In this document: positions 12,801-23,920 of the stretch, in pieces
How the letters are laid out: every line of letters starts with the position of its first letter
How positions within the stretch are numbered: position 1 is the first letter of the stretch
Assembly: GCA_950022655.1 (NCBI GenBank)
Contig: OX465588.1
Location: forward strand, 23,236,527-23,300,526
Length of the DNA stretch: 64,000 nucleotides
From: Alentia gelatinosa
Lineage: Eukaryota > Annelida > Polychaeta > Phyllodocida > Polynoidae
Direction of reading: 5' to 3'
Notes under the pieces: model-generated
Seen by the model: the letters and a program-made list of their open reading frames with translations, nothing else
Told to the model about the DNA's origin: nothing
Database searches by the model: none
Made by a program: the position numbers and the translations under genes

Positions 12801-14300
12801 CACGTCGGGATGGCGTATCAGGAGGCTAGACAGCTCAAAGATATTTTATTGAGTTCAAATCAAGTGTACATTTTCCGCAGTTAGTTTAAGGCCTTGAATG
12901 ATTGAGAAGATTTCATTTTAAACGGAATGTGCAACTTTCCCCGAAAAGATCATTTCTTTTGAAAGTTAGAACTTCGATGGTATAGGATAAACCGGGTACT
13001 ATCTAATCTTGGTCGGGTAGATTGAGATTTGTTTCAATTACGACCTGGTCCACCCATTCACACCCCACGGTTATGATTGTTCACACATAAGCTTGGCGAA
13101 CATATTGGAGAATAGCCAATGACTATGCTAAACTATTGCACACATTTGAAATTAGGTAGGTACGTAGCAGCTATATGTTCATATTTTATTCTATCAGTTG
13201 GAATGCCTAAGTGTCTATCAAAAACAAGCAGCAATAATTTCATCGTTGTATAAATCTTTCTTATTGATGATGAATGTCATCATTACATACCTGAGGCAAA
13301 ATGGTTCAATTTCCCTGACCATGAGTACAGATTCCGTTCGTCAAAGAGTGAAGAAAGAATATTCATACGTCCCTCCTTACCACGTGACCACTGTCACTTG
13401 ATTTCCAAATATTAAATAACAATTAGACATAGTGATTGTGACTGAATTACATATGTTCCTTGTTATTTTGTCGACAAAATCCAAATCTTTGTCTACCAAA
13501 TCAACTAGGGAAGAGATTCCCTAGCCACATTAATCATGTCTCCATAATTGACTATTATTCCTTTAACATCTTGCAGAGGCACTATCGTGGATATCGCGAT
13601 GTAATTGATTCCTCTAGATGACAATAAAATTCTATAAATAGAAAAGACTGTGCCTTTCGTTCCTGTAAATATAAGATCGTAAATTAAAATTATGAATCAA
13701 ACTCTACAAATGAAATGTTTCGTGCTTTAAGTCCAGCATGTAAGCAATCAAGAGAGAGGAGGAAACCTCTTGCGTCGACTTTGGTCCTTAAAGGCTGTCC
13801 CTACCAGCTGCCCCTGTCAACTGGCCTGAGATTATGACTCATGACTGCTGTACGTTGCTGTTGGCTGGCGATTGAGGAGGACATGTGGACTATCGGGGAT
13901 GTCTCTCTGGCTCCCATGTGGCTTCTAGAAGCTGCATCTAGGTGTTTGGTCGTCAAAGTATACAATAGACTGCTCGGAACTACTTGCAGTTCAGGGAGAG
14001 ATCTATGATAATTTAGGGTTCCTTACAGTAATATCATTCTTGAAGATGGATTATCAACAACGACATTGTTGCTTTTATCCTATTCACCTGCATAAGTTGT
14101 GCTGAGTGGCATGTTTTGATATATTATTGGAGTGCGAAGCCATTTAGTATTCATTAGCCATTTTGTGGACTATTTCTTACCAAATGCCTCATTGGGACCC
14201 TTTTCGAATAATTTCTTGAATATTGTGATGAGTGAGGACTACCAGCTAGACTTAAGTATATATAAGATTGTTTTTGTTTGATAAAGCTTTCTACATCGCT
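12801..14300. other. Non-coding stretch, nothing seen
   Basis: AT-rich; no gene, repeat or strong motif recognised. Confidence 0.55.
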
Positions 14301-14304
14301 CACT

Positions 14305-14305
<1 letters not shown>

Positions 14306-14364
<59 letters not shown>
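14306..14364. repeat. (AT)n microsatellite
   Basis: About 29 uninterrupted AT dinucleotides. Confidence 0.97.
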
Positions 14365-14367
<3 letters not shown>

Positions 14368-16150
14368 GGATGCCTAAATCCTATTTTGGATACATAGGTA
14401 TATTGGTTTCATAATCTTTCTGGCAAGGTAGGGACAAAGCAAATGCAAAATTGGACAAAATAGGATTTACATGTGATCCTTTTTCTTCTTCGAGGTTTCT
14501 AATTCAAGGATTATTTTGATGTACATGTATTATCAGGAAAACCTGTTGGATATTAGATTTCAGAAAGATTCGAGAGAATACAATTAGAAAAACACAGATA
14601 GAAACAGTGCGGAGATATCTATGGACAAGTTCTTGCAAGTGGCTGCAGAAGGAATAACTTTCTGTGTCGATGTGGTTGTCGTTTCGATTTTGGATTGAAT
14701 TCAGGTTGAATAAAACACAAAAATAAGAAAAGGTAATTTCATTCGTGAAACTGGTTAATAGATATGATACTCAATTTATTTTTCTTAGGACCTGTAGGTG
14801 TATCACTGTCCCTGTATGCCATTGTGGCTTGTGTATGTAATTCATTCGCTATAGCTTCTATATTACTACTCGCCAACTCGGCTACATATGTCCCAAGAGC
14901 CATTGACTCATGTCTCTGCAATCGGTAATGTGAGTTATAGCAACAGGCCATAGTTTGTCACAACCCCCTTTCGACTCGCGCTGGTTAGTCACAAATACGA
15001 GCTCTCAACTGATTCCAATGCTAGCTCTCTATCAAAGCATCCGAAAATGAAGGTTTCTAAAACGGGGCCCCAATGGTTACATATCTGTGAGGGACAATCT
15101 GATCATATTTACTTGAATCTGTTCAGAGTAGATCTATAGACGAATGAATAAAACATTCGAATGAAGGGATCCCCAGGCAGGTCCGTAGACTTTGCAGGAT
15201 GTTCATCATGCCTTGAGACCTTTAAGGGCTTCCCATAGCTCTCCCAAGGTTTCCGAAGCTGCTCTAGACACCCAGAGCTACTCTGACAACAGGGGGAAGG
15301 CTGTGTTAATTTGAAGCCACCCACTATAGATGTTTGCACACCTCCCTGCAACCATGTGCCTATTGTACTGCCAGGTCTCTCTGCCGTCATTGAATGCCGG
15401 CTAGTCCTGTTCCTTCGTCTTGTTCATCATTATTTGCCACACTGCATCCTAAAATACTCAGATCCAATCATTCTGCGCGTTCCTAAGTGTCTTTATGCCC
15501 ATAGACCTCCACCTATTAGAGGCAAACAGAGAGGGGGAAAGAGGATGAAAGTAGAGAAAAAATACAGAAGAATGGCTCACCATATTCCGGTAATTTATGC
15601 GTGGTATTGACAGTTCCAATTTTAGGCTCTTTCCTCTTTTTTTCCGCTGCAGCTTTTCCTGTTAGCATGCGCCTGTAATTGGAGCTTTTTATTCCCGGTC
15701 GTGTCCTGGCGAGTGCAAACCGTTGCACGAAGTAAGATTACCGAGCGATGGACGACAGTACACGAACGCCCAGCCTGAACTGTGTTAATTGAGTTAACTT
15801 ACTTGATGACGACGTTGACGAGTTAATCGATGGGATAAATTGTAATCGATTATGTGGACCAGCCGCCGGTGACTTCTGCGTAAACATAACCAAACCCTAT
15901 TTTAGACTCTGTTGGGGAAGTTGCTATTTCCTCTGGTTTTCTCTTTCTCTGGTACCGCGAAAGCCAGGCATGACAGAAAATAAATCTTTGTTTTAATCCT
16001 TATACATTTTATCTGTATACAACTGAAGTTACCCCCAGCCTAAAACTTTCCACAATTAGTCAGAGTAATTTTATTGTAGGAGAAATGCAACACACCTTCG
16101 CATACTGTTTGGTATAGGGGCACAGTGGCATATTCTCGTATTTTTCTGCG
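14365..16150. other. Non-coding stretch, no gene recognised
   Basis: No supported gene. An NRF1-like word GCATGCGC lies at 15665-15672, and paired ATCGAT/TAATCGATTA-type homeodomain words occur at about 15820-15855. Frames at 15311-15728 show no domain. Confidence 0.5.
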
Positions 16151-16859
16151 TTAGAAAAAAGGGTATCTACTTGTTTTACGTTGGGAGTGAGCGATGTTGC
16201 GATGACTGTGCCTCATGAGTAACGCGTGGTTCTTCAGGAGAGGTAATCTTCAAGGTGGTTATGAAGGCAGGGTAGGGTAGGAAGGGCGTGAGGGGAGTGA
16301 GTGGTTCATGAGGGTTGAGTGGTGTGACCATTGAAAGCGGGAACGGAAAGGAATACATGCGTCTATTGTCAGCCTCACACTTGACCAGATGTACCCCGGC
16401 CTCTCCCAGACGGCCGCTTCATTCCCACCACCACCACCACCAGAATCCATCGTCGATGACAACACTTCTGAATAATCCCCAACCCCCTAATCAACCCTCT
16501 TGACAACTTCTATACCACTTACCCCATTCCAGCCCACCCCACTCATGCTTGCTGCATACTCGAGGCCGTCGTGCGAACGTGTGTCCTTGAGGAATGCTTG
16601 CAAATAAAGCGTGTCTGAATAAAAAAGAGAAAGTACAAGTGACCAACTTTTTCCTTTTACCCCCGTTGAGTTTCCCTGAAGACTTTGTGGTCCCCATTGG
16701 TCCCGGTTGGTCCCTAGTGGTCCATGTCGAAGAGGATCGCCACGGGGAGTGCGTATAACAATGGAGAGCGGTACCAGCCTTAGGGGAACAGGGAAGAAGA
16801 ACAATGGGGCAGTTGAATGAAGCTGGGGTAAGGGAGAGATGAGTGGGGTAGTGGTATGA

Positions 16860-17210
16860 CGGAGGGAGGTGGGAGAGTAGTGAAGCACAAGAGTTCCGCA
16901 GTAGATTGGTCTTTCAGCTGCGACACTGTGCTGCAGAGAGGCGGCGCGTGGTTAGGGGGTGGGCGGAGCAATGCCCGGACCGACTCTACCCAATATCCGA
17001 GCTGCTCGGAGCTGCTCGGCGCCGCCGGGCCAGGGTCCGCCCGGCCCGCCAATATTTCGGGCTATTTAAGCCCGGGCGTCGGGTTTGCACAGACGAACAT
17101 AATAAGGGAGTGTCAACAGGCGCTGGCGGACCCTTTAAATGGTCCCCCGGGGGCTGGGGAGGGGTGGCAGGGGTGTGCATGTTTGCAGTGTCGTGTGATA
17201 CCGGCATCGT
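16860..17210. promoter_or_regulatory. CpG-rich patch with paired GAGCTGCTC and TATA-like box
   Basis: This is one of the most CpG-dense intervals of the window. Two GAGCTGCTC words sit in direct repeat at 16999-17007 and 17009-17017. About 45 bp further on is a TATTTAAG box (17063-17070) embedded in a near-palindromic GGGCTATTTAAGCCC. The layout resembles a CpG-island core promoter reading to the right, but no downstream coding exon was recognised. Promoter function is inference. Confidence 0.3.
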
Positions 17211-17269
17211 GCCGACCGACCACGAGCAGACTAGGCCCCAGCCCCCCACCCACCCCGGACCCTCCCCCT

Positions 17270-17271
17270 CC

Positions 17272-17303
<32 letters not shown>
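17270..17303. repeat. C19 run followed by (AC)n
   Basis: A C homopolymer at 17270-17288 runs directly into an AC dinucleotide repeat, the same arrangement as at 6517-6540. Confidence 0.95.
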
Positions 17304-17305
<2 letters not shown>

Positions 17306-17601
17306 CCTTCTTCATCTCCAACACTCTCTCTTCATCGTCCTCGTGCCCACCCGACCGTTCAGTGCTGGTCGATGCATGCCCACTGCATGTCCCATATTTA
17401 CCTCGTGGTGCCTCCCCAATACACATTCACTGTCTGCCCAACCGCTAATTGGCCTATGCTTGAGCCTACAGTTTGAGAAGAAAAGCGACCACATTATGGT
17501 AAAAACTCCAGTCTTTTGTTTATCAAACCCATGTTCTCACATTGGACTTCAAGCAGGTCTAATGTGTGCCCACGAAGCAACTATTTGCCTCGTGCACGTT
17601 A

Positions 17602-17824
17602 AAGCCGGGGACACACCAAGCGAGTCAAGGTGGCGATCTCTGGAATCGCCAACACAAGACTTCACGTATGTGAAATATTATTTCATAATAATATCTCCCA
17701 CTGATGATTTAGCATCTCGGAAGCAATAATCAGGTGAAATATGAAATAACAGCTCACACAGACGCCATTTTGTGTTAGCGATTTCAGATATCGCCGCCTT
17801 TTTTGCTGGGTGTGTCTCCGGCTT
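17602..17824. mobile_element. MITE with ~55-bp terminal inverted repeats
   Basis: The left arm (17602 to about 17656) and right arm (about 17770-17824) are inverted copies at roughly 80% identity. Both start AAGCCGG and contain GACACACC and a GCGAT-ATC-TG-AATCGC core. No transposase frame is present. I could not identify a target-site duplication, so the superfamily stays open and the exact ends may be off by a base or two. Confidence 0.75.
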
Positions 17825-17898
17825 CAGGTGTGCGTGATATACACCGAAAGTGAAGCCAATATATCAATCCAATAGTTGCCATTATATATTTGCCCCAT

Positions 17899-18085
17899 AT
17901 ATGTCCACAGTATGACAAGTACAACAGTCTATTAATTGCCCAGTATATGTCCACAGTATGATATGTACACCAGCATACTATTTGCCCAATATATGTCCGT
18001 AGTATGACAAGTACACCAGCCTACGATTTGCCCCAATCATTGTATACAGTATGGTCAATACGTCAGCCTACTGATTGTCCAATTC
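17899..18085. repeat. 46-bp minisatellite, about 4 copies
   Basis: Units begin ATATGTCC at 17899, 17945 and 17991; a diverged fourth unit starts at about 18039. Each unit contains CAGTATGA and a CCAGC-TAC-ATTTGCCC segment. The period is 46 bp for the first three copies and 48 for the last. Confidence 0.9.
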
Positions 18086-18109
18086 ACTCAAGGTGTCACC
18101 AATATATCT

Positions 18110-18870
18110 CTCCATTGGCTGCTATGTCACCTCCTCCTACATCTCTTTGATATGCATAACCTTTCTACACATGGTCTTTCTGACATTTGGGTTGCTCCCT
18201 GTACTCGATAAAGTCATGAACCATATTGTTATACATCTTGCCAGAGTGCACTTCTTACGGCATGCCCTGCATCAGCTGTTCAGCCGCCCTCTTCTGTACT
18301 CCGCTACTGTACCCCTTCATTCAACAACCCATTTCTTCCCCGTCCTCCACCCACTAACCATCCCTTTTCTGGACTTCAGTGACATCCATCAACCTTCCTT
18401 CTTCTACCCCATACCCCCTCACTGCATATCCCACCGACGCTCTTTTGTGACCCCTTTACCCTTTCCACCCTGCTTCCCTCCCCACCCACTCCCACCTCCG
18501 GTCTTTCCTCCAGGGCCTACTGGCGTAGAGAACACGAGCAGGACACTGGAGGAGAAGGCAGACATGGCCTTGTTGGTCTCTGGTATGGTGGTCAGGCCCC
18601 GACATCGCCCAAGGTGGCCGCCTCTGGCGCCTTCAGTGCGGTCACTCTATCCATACTCCATCGGTGTCTGTCCCACCGCCGCCCGCATCCCCAGCCCGAC
18701 GGACGTCATACCCCAACATACAATACACCCTGGTCCATCTCTCCCTGTGTTTGCCCCTGTCATCCTGGGCCTGCCACCCTACACTCCTCCCCCGCCTCCA
18801 CATTAACGAATAAGAGACACATCCAACACATCGCTGACTACAAAGATCGATTTGCACATCTGACAATGTG
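18110..18870. other. Pyrimidine-rich non-coding block
   Basis: The + strand is strongly C/T-biased and therefore stop-poor, which gives a long open frame (18075-18806) rich in Pro, Ser, Leu and His. No domain, signal or splice structure supports a gene. The 18520-18730 part has more CpG and could be regulatory. Confidence 0.5.
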
Positions 18871-18968
18871 GGCTTAGGATGAGGGAGGAAGGAGGGTGTT
18901 TCCTATTTGGTAGTCAGTTGAGGCCGTCACTTGTATCGCACACACATACACATAAATCCATGAAGAGA

Positions 18969-18973
<5 letters not shown>

Positions 18974-19029
<56 letters not shown>
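18974..19029. repeat. (GA)n microsatellite
   Basis: About 28 GA dinucleotides, nearly uninterrupted. Confidence 0.97.
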
Positions 19030-19032
<3 letters not shown>

Positions 19033-20470
19033 CGTCTGTGCAAGTCCGCGCCCTATGGCTGACTTCATACCCAAGCATGAATTCTTCGTTTAATATCATT
19101 AAACACAGACACCTCTTATACGAATACAACCAGACAGGAAGTACGTGTTTGTTTACTTTGACATTTGACCTCTCGTTTTATGTGTGAGCCCTCATCAGGT
19201 GGCCGTGTATTTCACCTGAATCAGGTAAAACAAAATGTCATTTACAGCGCTATTGTGATGACAGATGTGCTGTTATGACAATTCAGCTGCTATGAGAGCT
19301 CTGTTGTGATAAAGGTGGAGGACGGAAACATGGTGCTGGATGACAGACTCTAGACAGGTGTTTAAATCGACGAACCAGGAATCAAGCAGATATTAATGAA
19401 TAAACACCAAAATAAGCAAAGACTATACGTGAATTTCGGGCTATCAGATTAAAACTACAGTACTCGATAGAAAGGCACATTCTGATGATTACCTATTAAA
19501 GGATCCCTAATTTACTCATAATACGTTAATATAGATAATGTTTGATACTTTTCCCATAAAGGTGATATAGCTAAATTGTTTAGAAAGTAGGAATAATTCC
19601 ATCTATAATTGGTTGGACTTTGAACTGAACCAACCAGAACTACTTAAATTAAGACACATGTGAAAAAGGAAGGGATGAAGCACAATGACATCATATCGCA
19701 TGTTATGTTTGTCATGTATATAGGGGTTCTTGGGAAATAACCAGGTTAACTTATATAATTGGAGTTCAGAATTTAGCATTAGTATTTATCTAAAGAACAT
19801 ATAAGTAAAACGTAAATGAAAGAAGAACTATAATTAAAGAAATGGGAGAAACTGATGTCTGTTGTATAAGGGATTGATGAATAATATTTAACCACGAATC
19901 TCATGGGGCAAGCTTCTTTGCCTTTAACTATATATATAACTAGAATAGAATGTGTTTTTCAACATTTATCGAATCCTAAGGCAAATCAAACAGCAATGAA
20001 AGGAAGGACATAATATAAAAACACCAAAAGGCGGTCGAAATGTAGATTAGGAATACATATAGTGAAGCCAAGCCGAAAGATAATGTGTCTTTTTTACTCT
20101 GAGATGAATGTAGGCATAACTTATGATTGTTCTACACAGAGACAGAAACAATGCCCCGGAAAATTCTTATAAAGCTAGCTATGCTCAATGAAGTAAACAA
20201 AATTGATTCGAAAGTCAAAACCATTTGTATCAGTTCAATTTGGAATTTTTAAACTTAATTTTTCTAAAATTACTATCAATACCCATAATTATACACGTTT
20301 TACTTTATTCCTCATGGTGTTAAGATGAAGCCATTGGCCGATCATTAAGCACCGACTTGCAATCGGAAACCACCCATCGATGCTTTGTTATCATCCATCG
20401 GATACAAAGTCCCCATTGAAAATATAATGGGGCTCAGTAAACCACTACTAATTGTATAAAAACCTGTCAG
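19030..20470. other. AT-rich non-coding stretch, nothing seen
   Basis: No gene, repeat or strong motif recognised. Confidence 0.55.
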
Positions 20471-20478
20471 ATAATTTA

Positions 20479-20560
20479 ACTGTGGTATGCGGATTAAAAG
20501 CTGTGGTATAGGGCCTCAAAACTGTGGTATACGGGTTCAAAACCATGGTATACGGGAAAA
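20479..20560. repeat. 21-bp tandem repeat, 4 copies
   Basis: Four consecutive units of about 21 bp share CTGTGGTATAC-GG-T-AAA; the last is diverged and slightly short. On the minus strand they read as an imperfect repeated heptapeptide. Confidence 0.88.
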
Positions 20561-20683
20561 ATAGTCCCTTTGTGATATAGACCCACGAAATAGTCCCTAA
20601 TGTCATAGCCTTTAATATGGCAATTATTATTCAAAAAGATGGATAATAAATGCAATAAACGATGGTTTTGTGGACAGGCGGCT

Positions 20684-20776
20684 CTGTAAACCACTCGAGG
20701 CTGAAGTCGCTAGCGCTCGTGTATTACTACGCGTCAACCTCTCGTGGTTCACGGCGATAACCTCTCGTGGTTTACG
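20684..20776. repeat. Inverted repeat with duplicated right arm
   Basis: The left arm GTAAACCACTCGAGG (about 20687-20701) is inverted relative to CCTCTCGTGGTTTACGG (about 20762-20776), with two mismatches in 15 bp. The right arm occurs twice as a direct repeat of about 25 bp (about 20737 and 20762). No flanking duplication was seen; it is probably a small foldback repeat. Confidence 0.55.
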
Positions 20777-20845
20777 GCCACAAATCATAGATTATTGTCT
20801 ATGTATACGGACGCCAGATCAGTGAACGGAAACTAGACTGCAGTG

Positions 20846-21415
20846 AAATGTTCACCGATTAATTTGACGAAGATTATGCAACAAGTCCTGACAACCGACC
20901 GACTTTGTTTACGACTGACAGAACCGAAGATTCCATTGGCATTTAAAGCTCAAGACTTCAGCCTGAATATTCCATCAGCATGGATGAGAGAAATGTGGTT
21001 AAATGAGCCATCCACTCTGCCCTAACCGATCATTTGATTCCAACGCGCAGTCGGAGCTACCACCAACAGACTTTCAGAGGAACTCAATTGATGGCTGCCA
21101 TTTTCGTCGGCCGATCGAAAATGTCCAATAAGGCCTATATGGCCCTTTTCCAATGGCTGACGAGAACGGCACCGATTAATTGAGTTCCTCTTAAAGTTTG
21201 ATGGTGTGGCCACCGACTGTATTCCGGTATCAAATAGTCGGGGAGGGTGCAGTGTATACATTGTTTTTCCTGTATTTAACAGGTGCCTATTTATGAATGC
21301 CCCTTCAATATGCATGCTAAGGCCTCACCGACGAAATTAAATCTTTTTTATCCTGTCGGTCATTGACTAGTTAGTCAGTGGTGATTTTATTGCATCATTT
21401 TCGCCAAATTAATCG
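20846..21415. mobile_element. ~570-bp DNA element with nested inverted repeats
   Basis: Outer inverted repeats of about 33 bp (about 20848-20880 and 21383-21415) share TCACCGATTAATTTG-CGAA, ending in ATGCAA. Inside, a second inverted pair (about 21077-21110 and 21155-21189) has 34-bp arms with about six mismatches, starting GGAACTCAATT. The inner right arm also carries CACCGATTAAT, so the inner structure is built from the same end sequence. No transposase frame and no clear target duplication were found. The call is a non-autonomous DNA transposon with an internal or nested copy. Confidence 0.65.
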
Positions 21416-23100
21416 GTGACCACTTTAGCTGCTAGGCTGTTTTCATTCGCCGACCTTACGTAGGTGTACACAAAGAGTCATTTGGTGGTTCCCGACTGTC
21501 GATGGGTGGCATATATTCAGCCAATTGAAAATGGCCTATAGAGAAACGATCTGTCATCCTTCAGTAAACATCATGTGTGTCATCACCGCCTCATTCTTGC
21601 CTCAGCATGGACATTGTCCAGTTCCCGTGGATGGCGTGCTAGGCTTAATACTGAGACCAGGAGACAGACACTCACTCTTCCCATAGCATCTGTCAGCCAA
21701 CTCCTTCCTCCTGTAGCCTCTCCAGGTGTTACCTGGCAGACTTTCAGGCAATCAGATACAAGGGGCATGGGGTGATAGCCACCGCGCGGCATCCAATCAG
21801 GAAACTGGAGAGGTGGTCGGGGTTTCTCCACCAAATAAGGGCATGTACATGACGTCACATGCAGTCATTACACATCTGGCATAATAATCAAGTGTCCTAT
21901 AGACGCGGGGGTCGATATGTGGAAGTTGAAGTCCTCTTTATCTTATAAAAAAATGTTTAGATACAGTTAAAATCTTATATTCTGATATTTATCACTAAAC
22001 ATGTCAAAACCTTACGGTCAACAGCAAGTAGTTATTCAGTGTCAATGATTTAGAGGGTATGATATTATCTATCGTTAAACGAAGACAATGGTTCTTCATT
22101 CTATTTTTCCAGTTGGATATGTCCATTACAATAGATAGTCTACGGTGATATTCTCCACAGAATGTACCAAGATGGGGTAAAGGATCTGTTAAGTTGTAAT
22201 ACAGGGAAGGGTTACAGAATTGTCACATGGAAACCTTATTTAAAGGCGTTGATTCCATGTTTATTCAGAATCGAAAGCAATTGATTATGATCCCATTCAA
22301 CCATAATCGCAAACATGTATTTATCATCACATCACTATGCCTATCACTTGCTGATGAGAGATAGCGAGATTGGGCGATAGATTACTTTGTGATTTGATCC
22401 AAAGAATGTCCTCAAAGTACTTGATCTAAACTAACAAATGCCGTTCAATGCATTTACGTAGGAAAAATGCCATCAGTGGGATATTGACATACTTCTGAAT
22501 CAATACTCGCTCGGAATATCGTATTCGGCATTCTAGAGAACCACATCTCGCTGGATCTCTAAAATTAATCGAAAGACACCAGACATCTTTATCATAGTAT
22601 CAACAAAATAACTACGTTAAGGAGGATTTCCCAGAGGATATAGCATTTTGGAGAAAAGAATCTTCTATTTAAATTCCGAAAATATTTAAAAGTTGGTATC
22701 CTGATAAATGCCTATCTATGAAACTATGGAAAATTGTTAACGAAAATTCCATTATTTCACTGATTTGGCAAAATAGCATAGTTGTTTTCAATGCCATTGA
22801 ACTATTCTGTGTGCTAATGACTACTGATGCGTGCAGCATTGATCAATTCATGTGCGTGTACCAATTGAATGTCTGCGGCTACTACCGGCATATGTATACA
22901 ACAATAAAGAACCTAACAACGTATGGATTACCTTGGCCTCTTATTATTTGCATGACCACACCCATATTCAGTAACATTGATAGAGGGCAAGCGATATGGT
23001 TTCCATAATGCTTATGACGTTGATCCTGCGTAGAAGTACCAAATATTAAGACTACTATCACTGTGTACAACGTAGCAACCTTTAAGTACAAGGCTACAGT
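21416..23100. other. Non-coding stretch, no gene recognised
   Basis: No supported gene. A CRE palindrome TGACGTCA lies at 21850-21857. The rest is AT-rich and featureless to my reading. Confidence 0.5.
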
Positions 23101-23127
23101 GGTTCATTCGAGGGGGTGAAGAGGGGC

Positions 23128-23147
23128 GGGGGGGGGGGGGGGGGGGG
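23128..23147. repeat. G20 homopolymer
   Basis: Twenty consecutive G residues, the longest homopolymer in the window apart from the LINE tail. Confidence 0.95.
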
Positions 23148-23154
23148 CTCTGGC

Positions 23155-23920
23155 TGAGAAGCATGCGCGAGACAATCTGCACCAATGAACGATGCCAATT
23201 CCCAATTTACGTGTTTTGCAGCAAATACAACTTATTACCAATTACTAATTAATGAACAATGCCAGACTTAATTACGCCTCAGTAAAATGACGTTCACCCG
23301 ACGCCCTCTCCCAACGCACACACCTAGGAACACAATCACAGCCCCATCCCTCCACACGCGCATAGTGGGTTTCCATCTGATATCAGCAGCACATGCCTGG
23401 TGGACGAATAGGGCTGCGCCGTTAGCAGAGCGAGCAATTCCAAAGCGCACCTCTTTCCGTCAATGCCAGGGCAAGGACATAAGTTCTCTTGATAAATGTC
23501 TCGGGAATCGCCTCAGAGCAGGACTTCCCCTCCCCTACTCTGCTAAGATATTGGCACAGCCCCACGGCCAATATTTAAGATAGACGCTGCGCCGTGCTGG
23601 GGCCCACTGTGGACAAGGCCTGGGTGTGAGCAGCTCACTATGCCGCTCAGATCGCGCACGTCAAGGGGCAGGGGCAGAAAAATAATACAAGGGAAAAAAA
23701 TATTCAGGGTAAATACGCGCACGTCACCAACTCAGCACAAGGCTCCGCACGCGCAGGCGCGACCGGAACGTGACTGCCCGCACACGTGACGTTTTGAGTC
23801 AAGGTCGTCCGCTAGGTGGCAGAAGCCACTCGGGCGCGGCGCATGCGTAGTCCCGGCGGGATCATTTTCGGAGTCCCGTAGACCACGGTTCTCTGTGTGC
23901 AGGGATCCGTGCAACAGCGA
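23155..23920. promoter_or_regulatory. CpG-rich patch with NRF1-, CTCF- and homeodomain-like sites
   Basis: The patch contains NRF1-like words at 23161-23168 and 23839-23847, paired TAATTA-type homeodomain words at about 23236-23275, GAGCAGCTC at 23628-23636 within a longer odd palindrome (GTGAGC-A-GCTCAC), an E-box CACGTG at about 23783, and a CTCF-like site at 23809-23822 (13 of 14 consensus positions). CpG density is high from about 23580 onward. No coding exon is recognised. Function is inferred from motifs. Confidence 0.3.

Noticed and set aside
16856..17476. 206-aa frame and overlapping long frames on both strands
   Set aside because: Driven by GC-rich, stop-poor composition and a C19/AC repeat that reads as poly-Pro/His. 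Several frames are equally open and none has a domain.
17899..18085. Regular 46-bp repeats considered as a CRISPR-like array
   Set aside because: Units are contiguous without unique spacers, and the context is eukaryotic; it is a minisatellite.
18075..18806. 243-aa open frame
   Set aside because: Pyrimidine-rich strand with Pro/Ser/Leu/His bias. Its first part lies in minisatellite flank. No domain, and no support from codon pattern.
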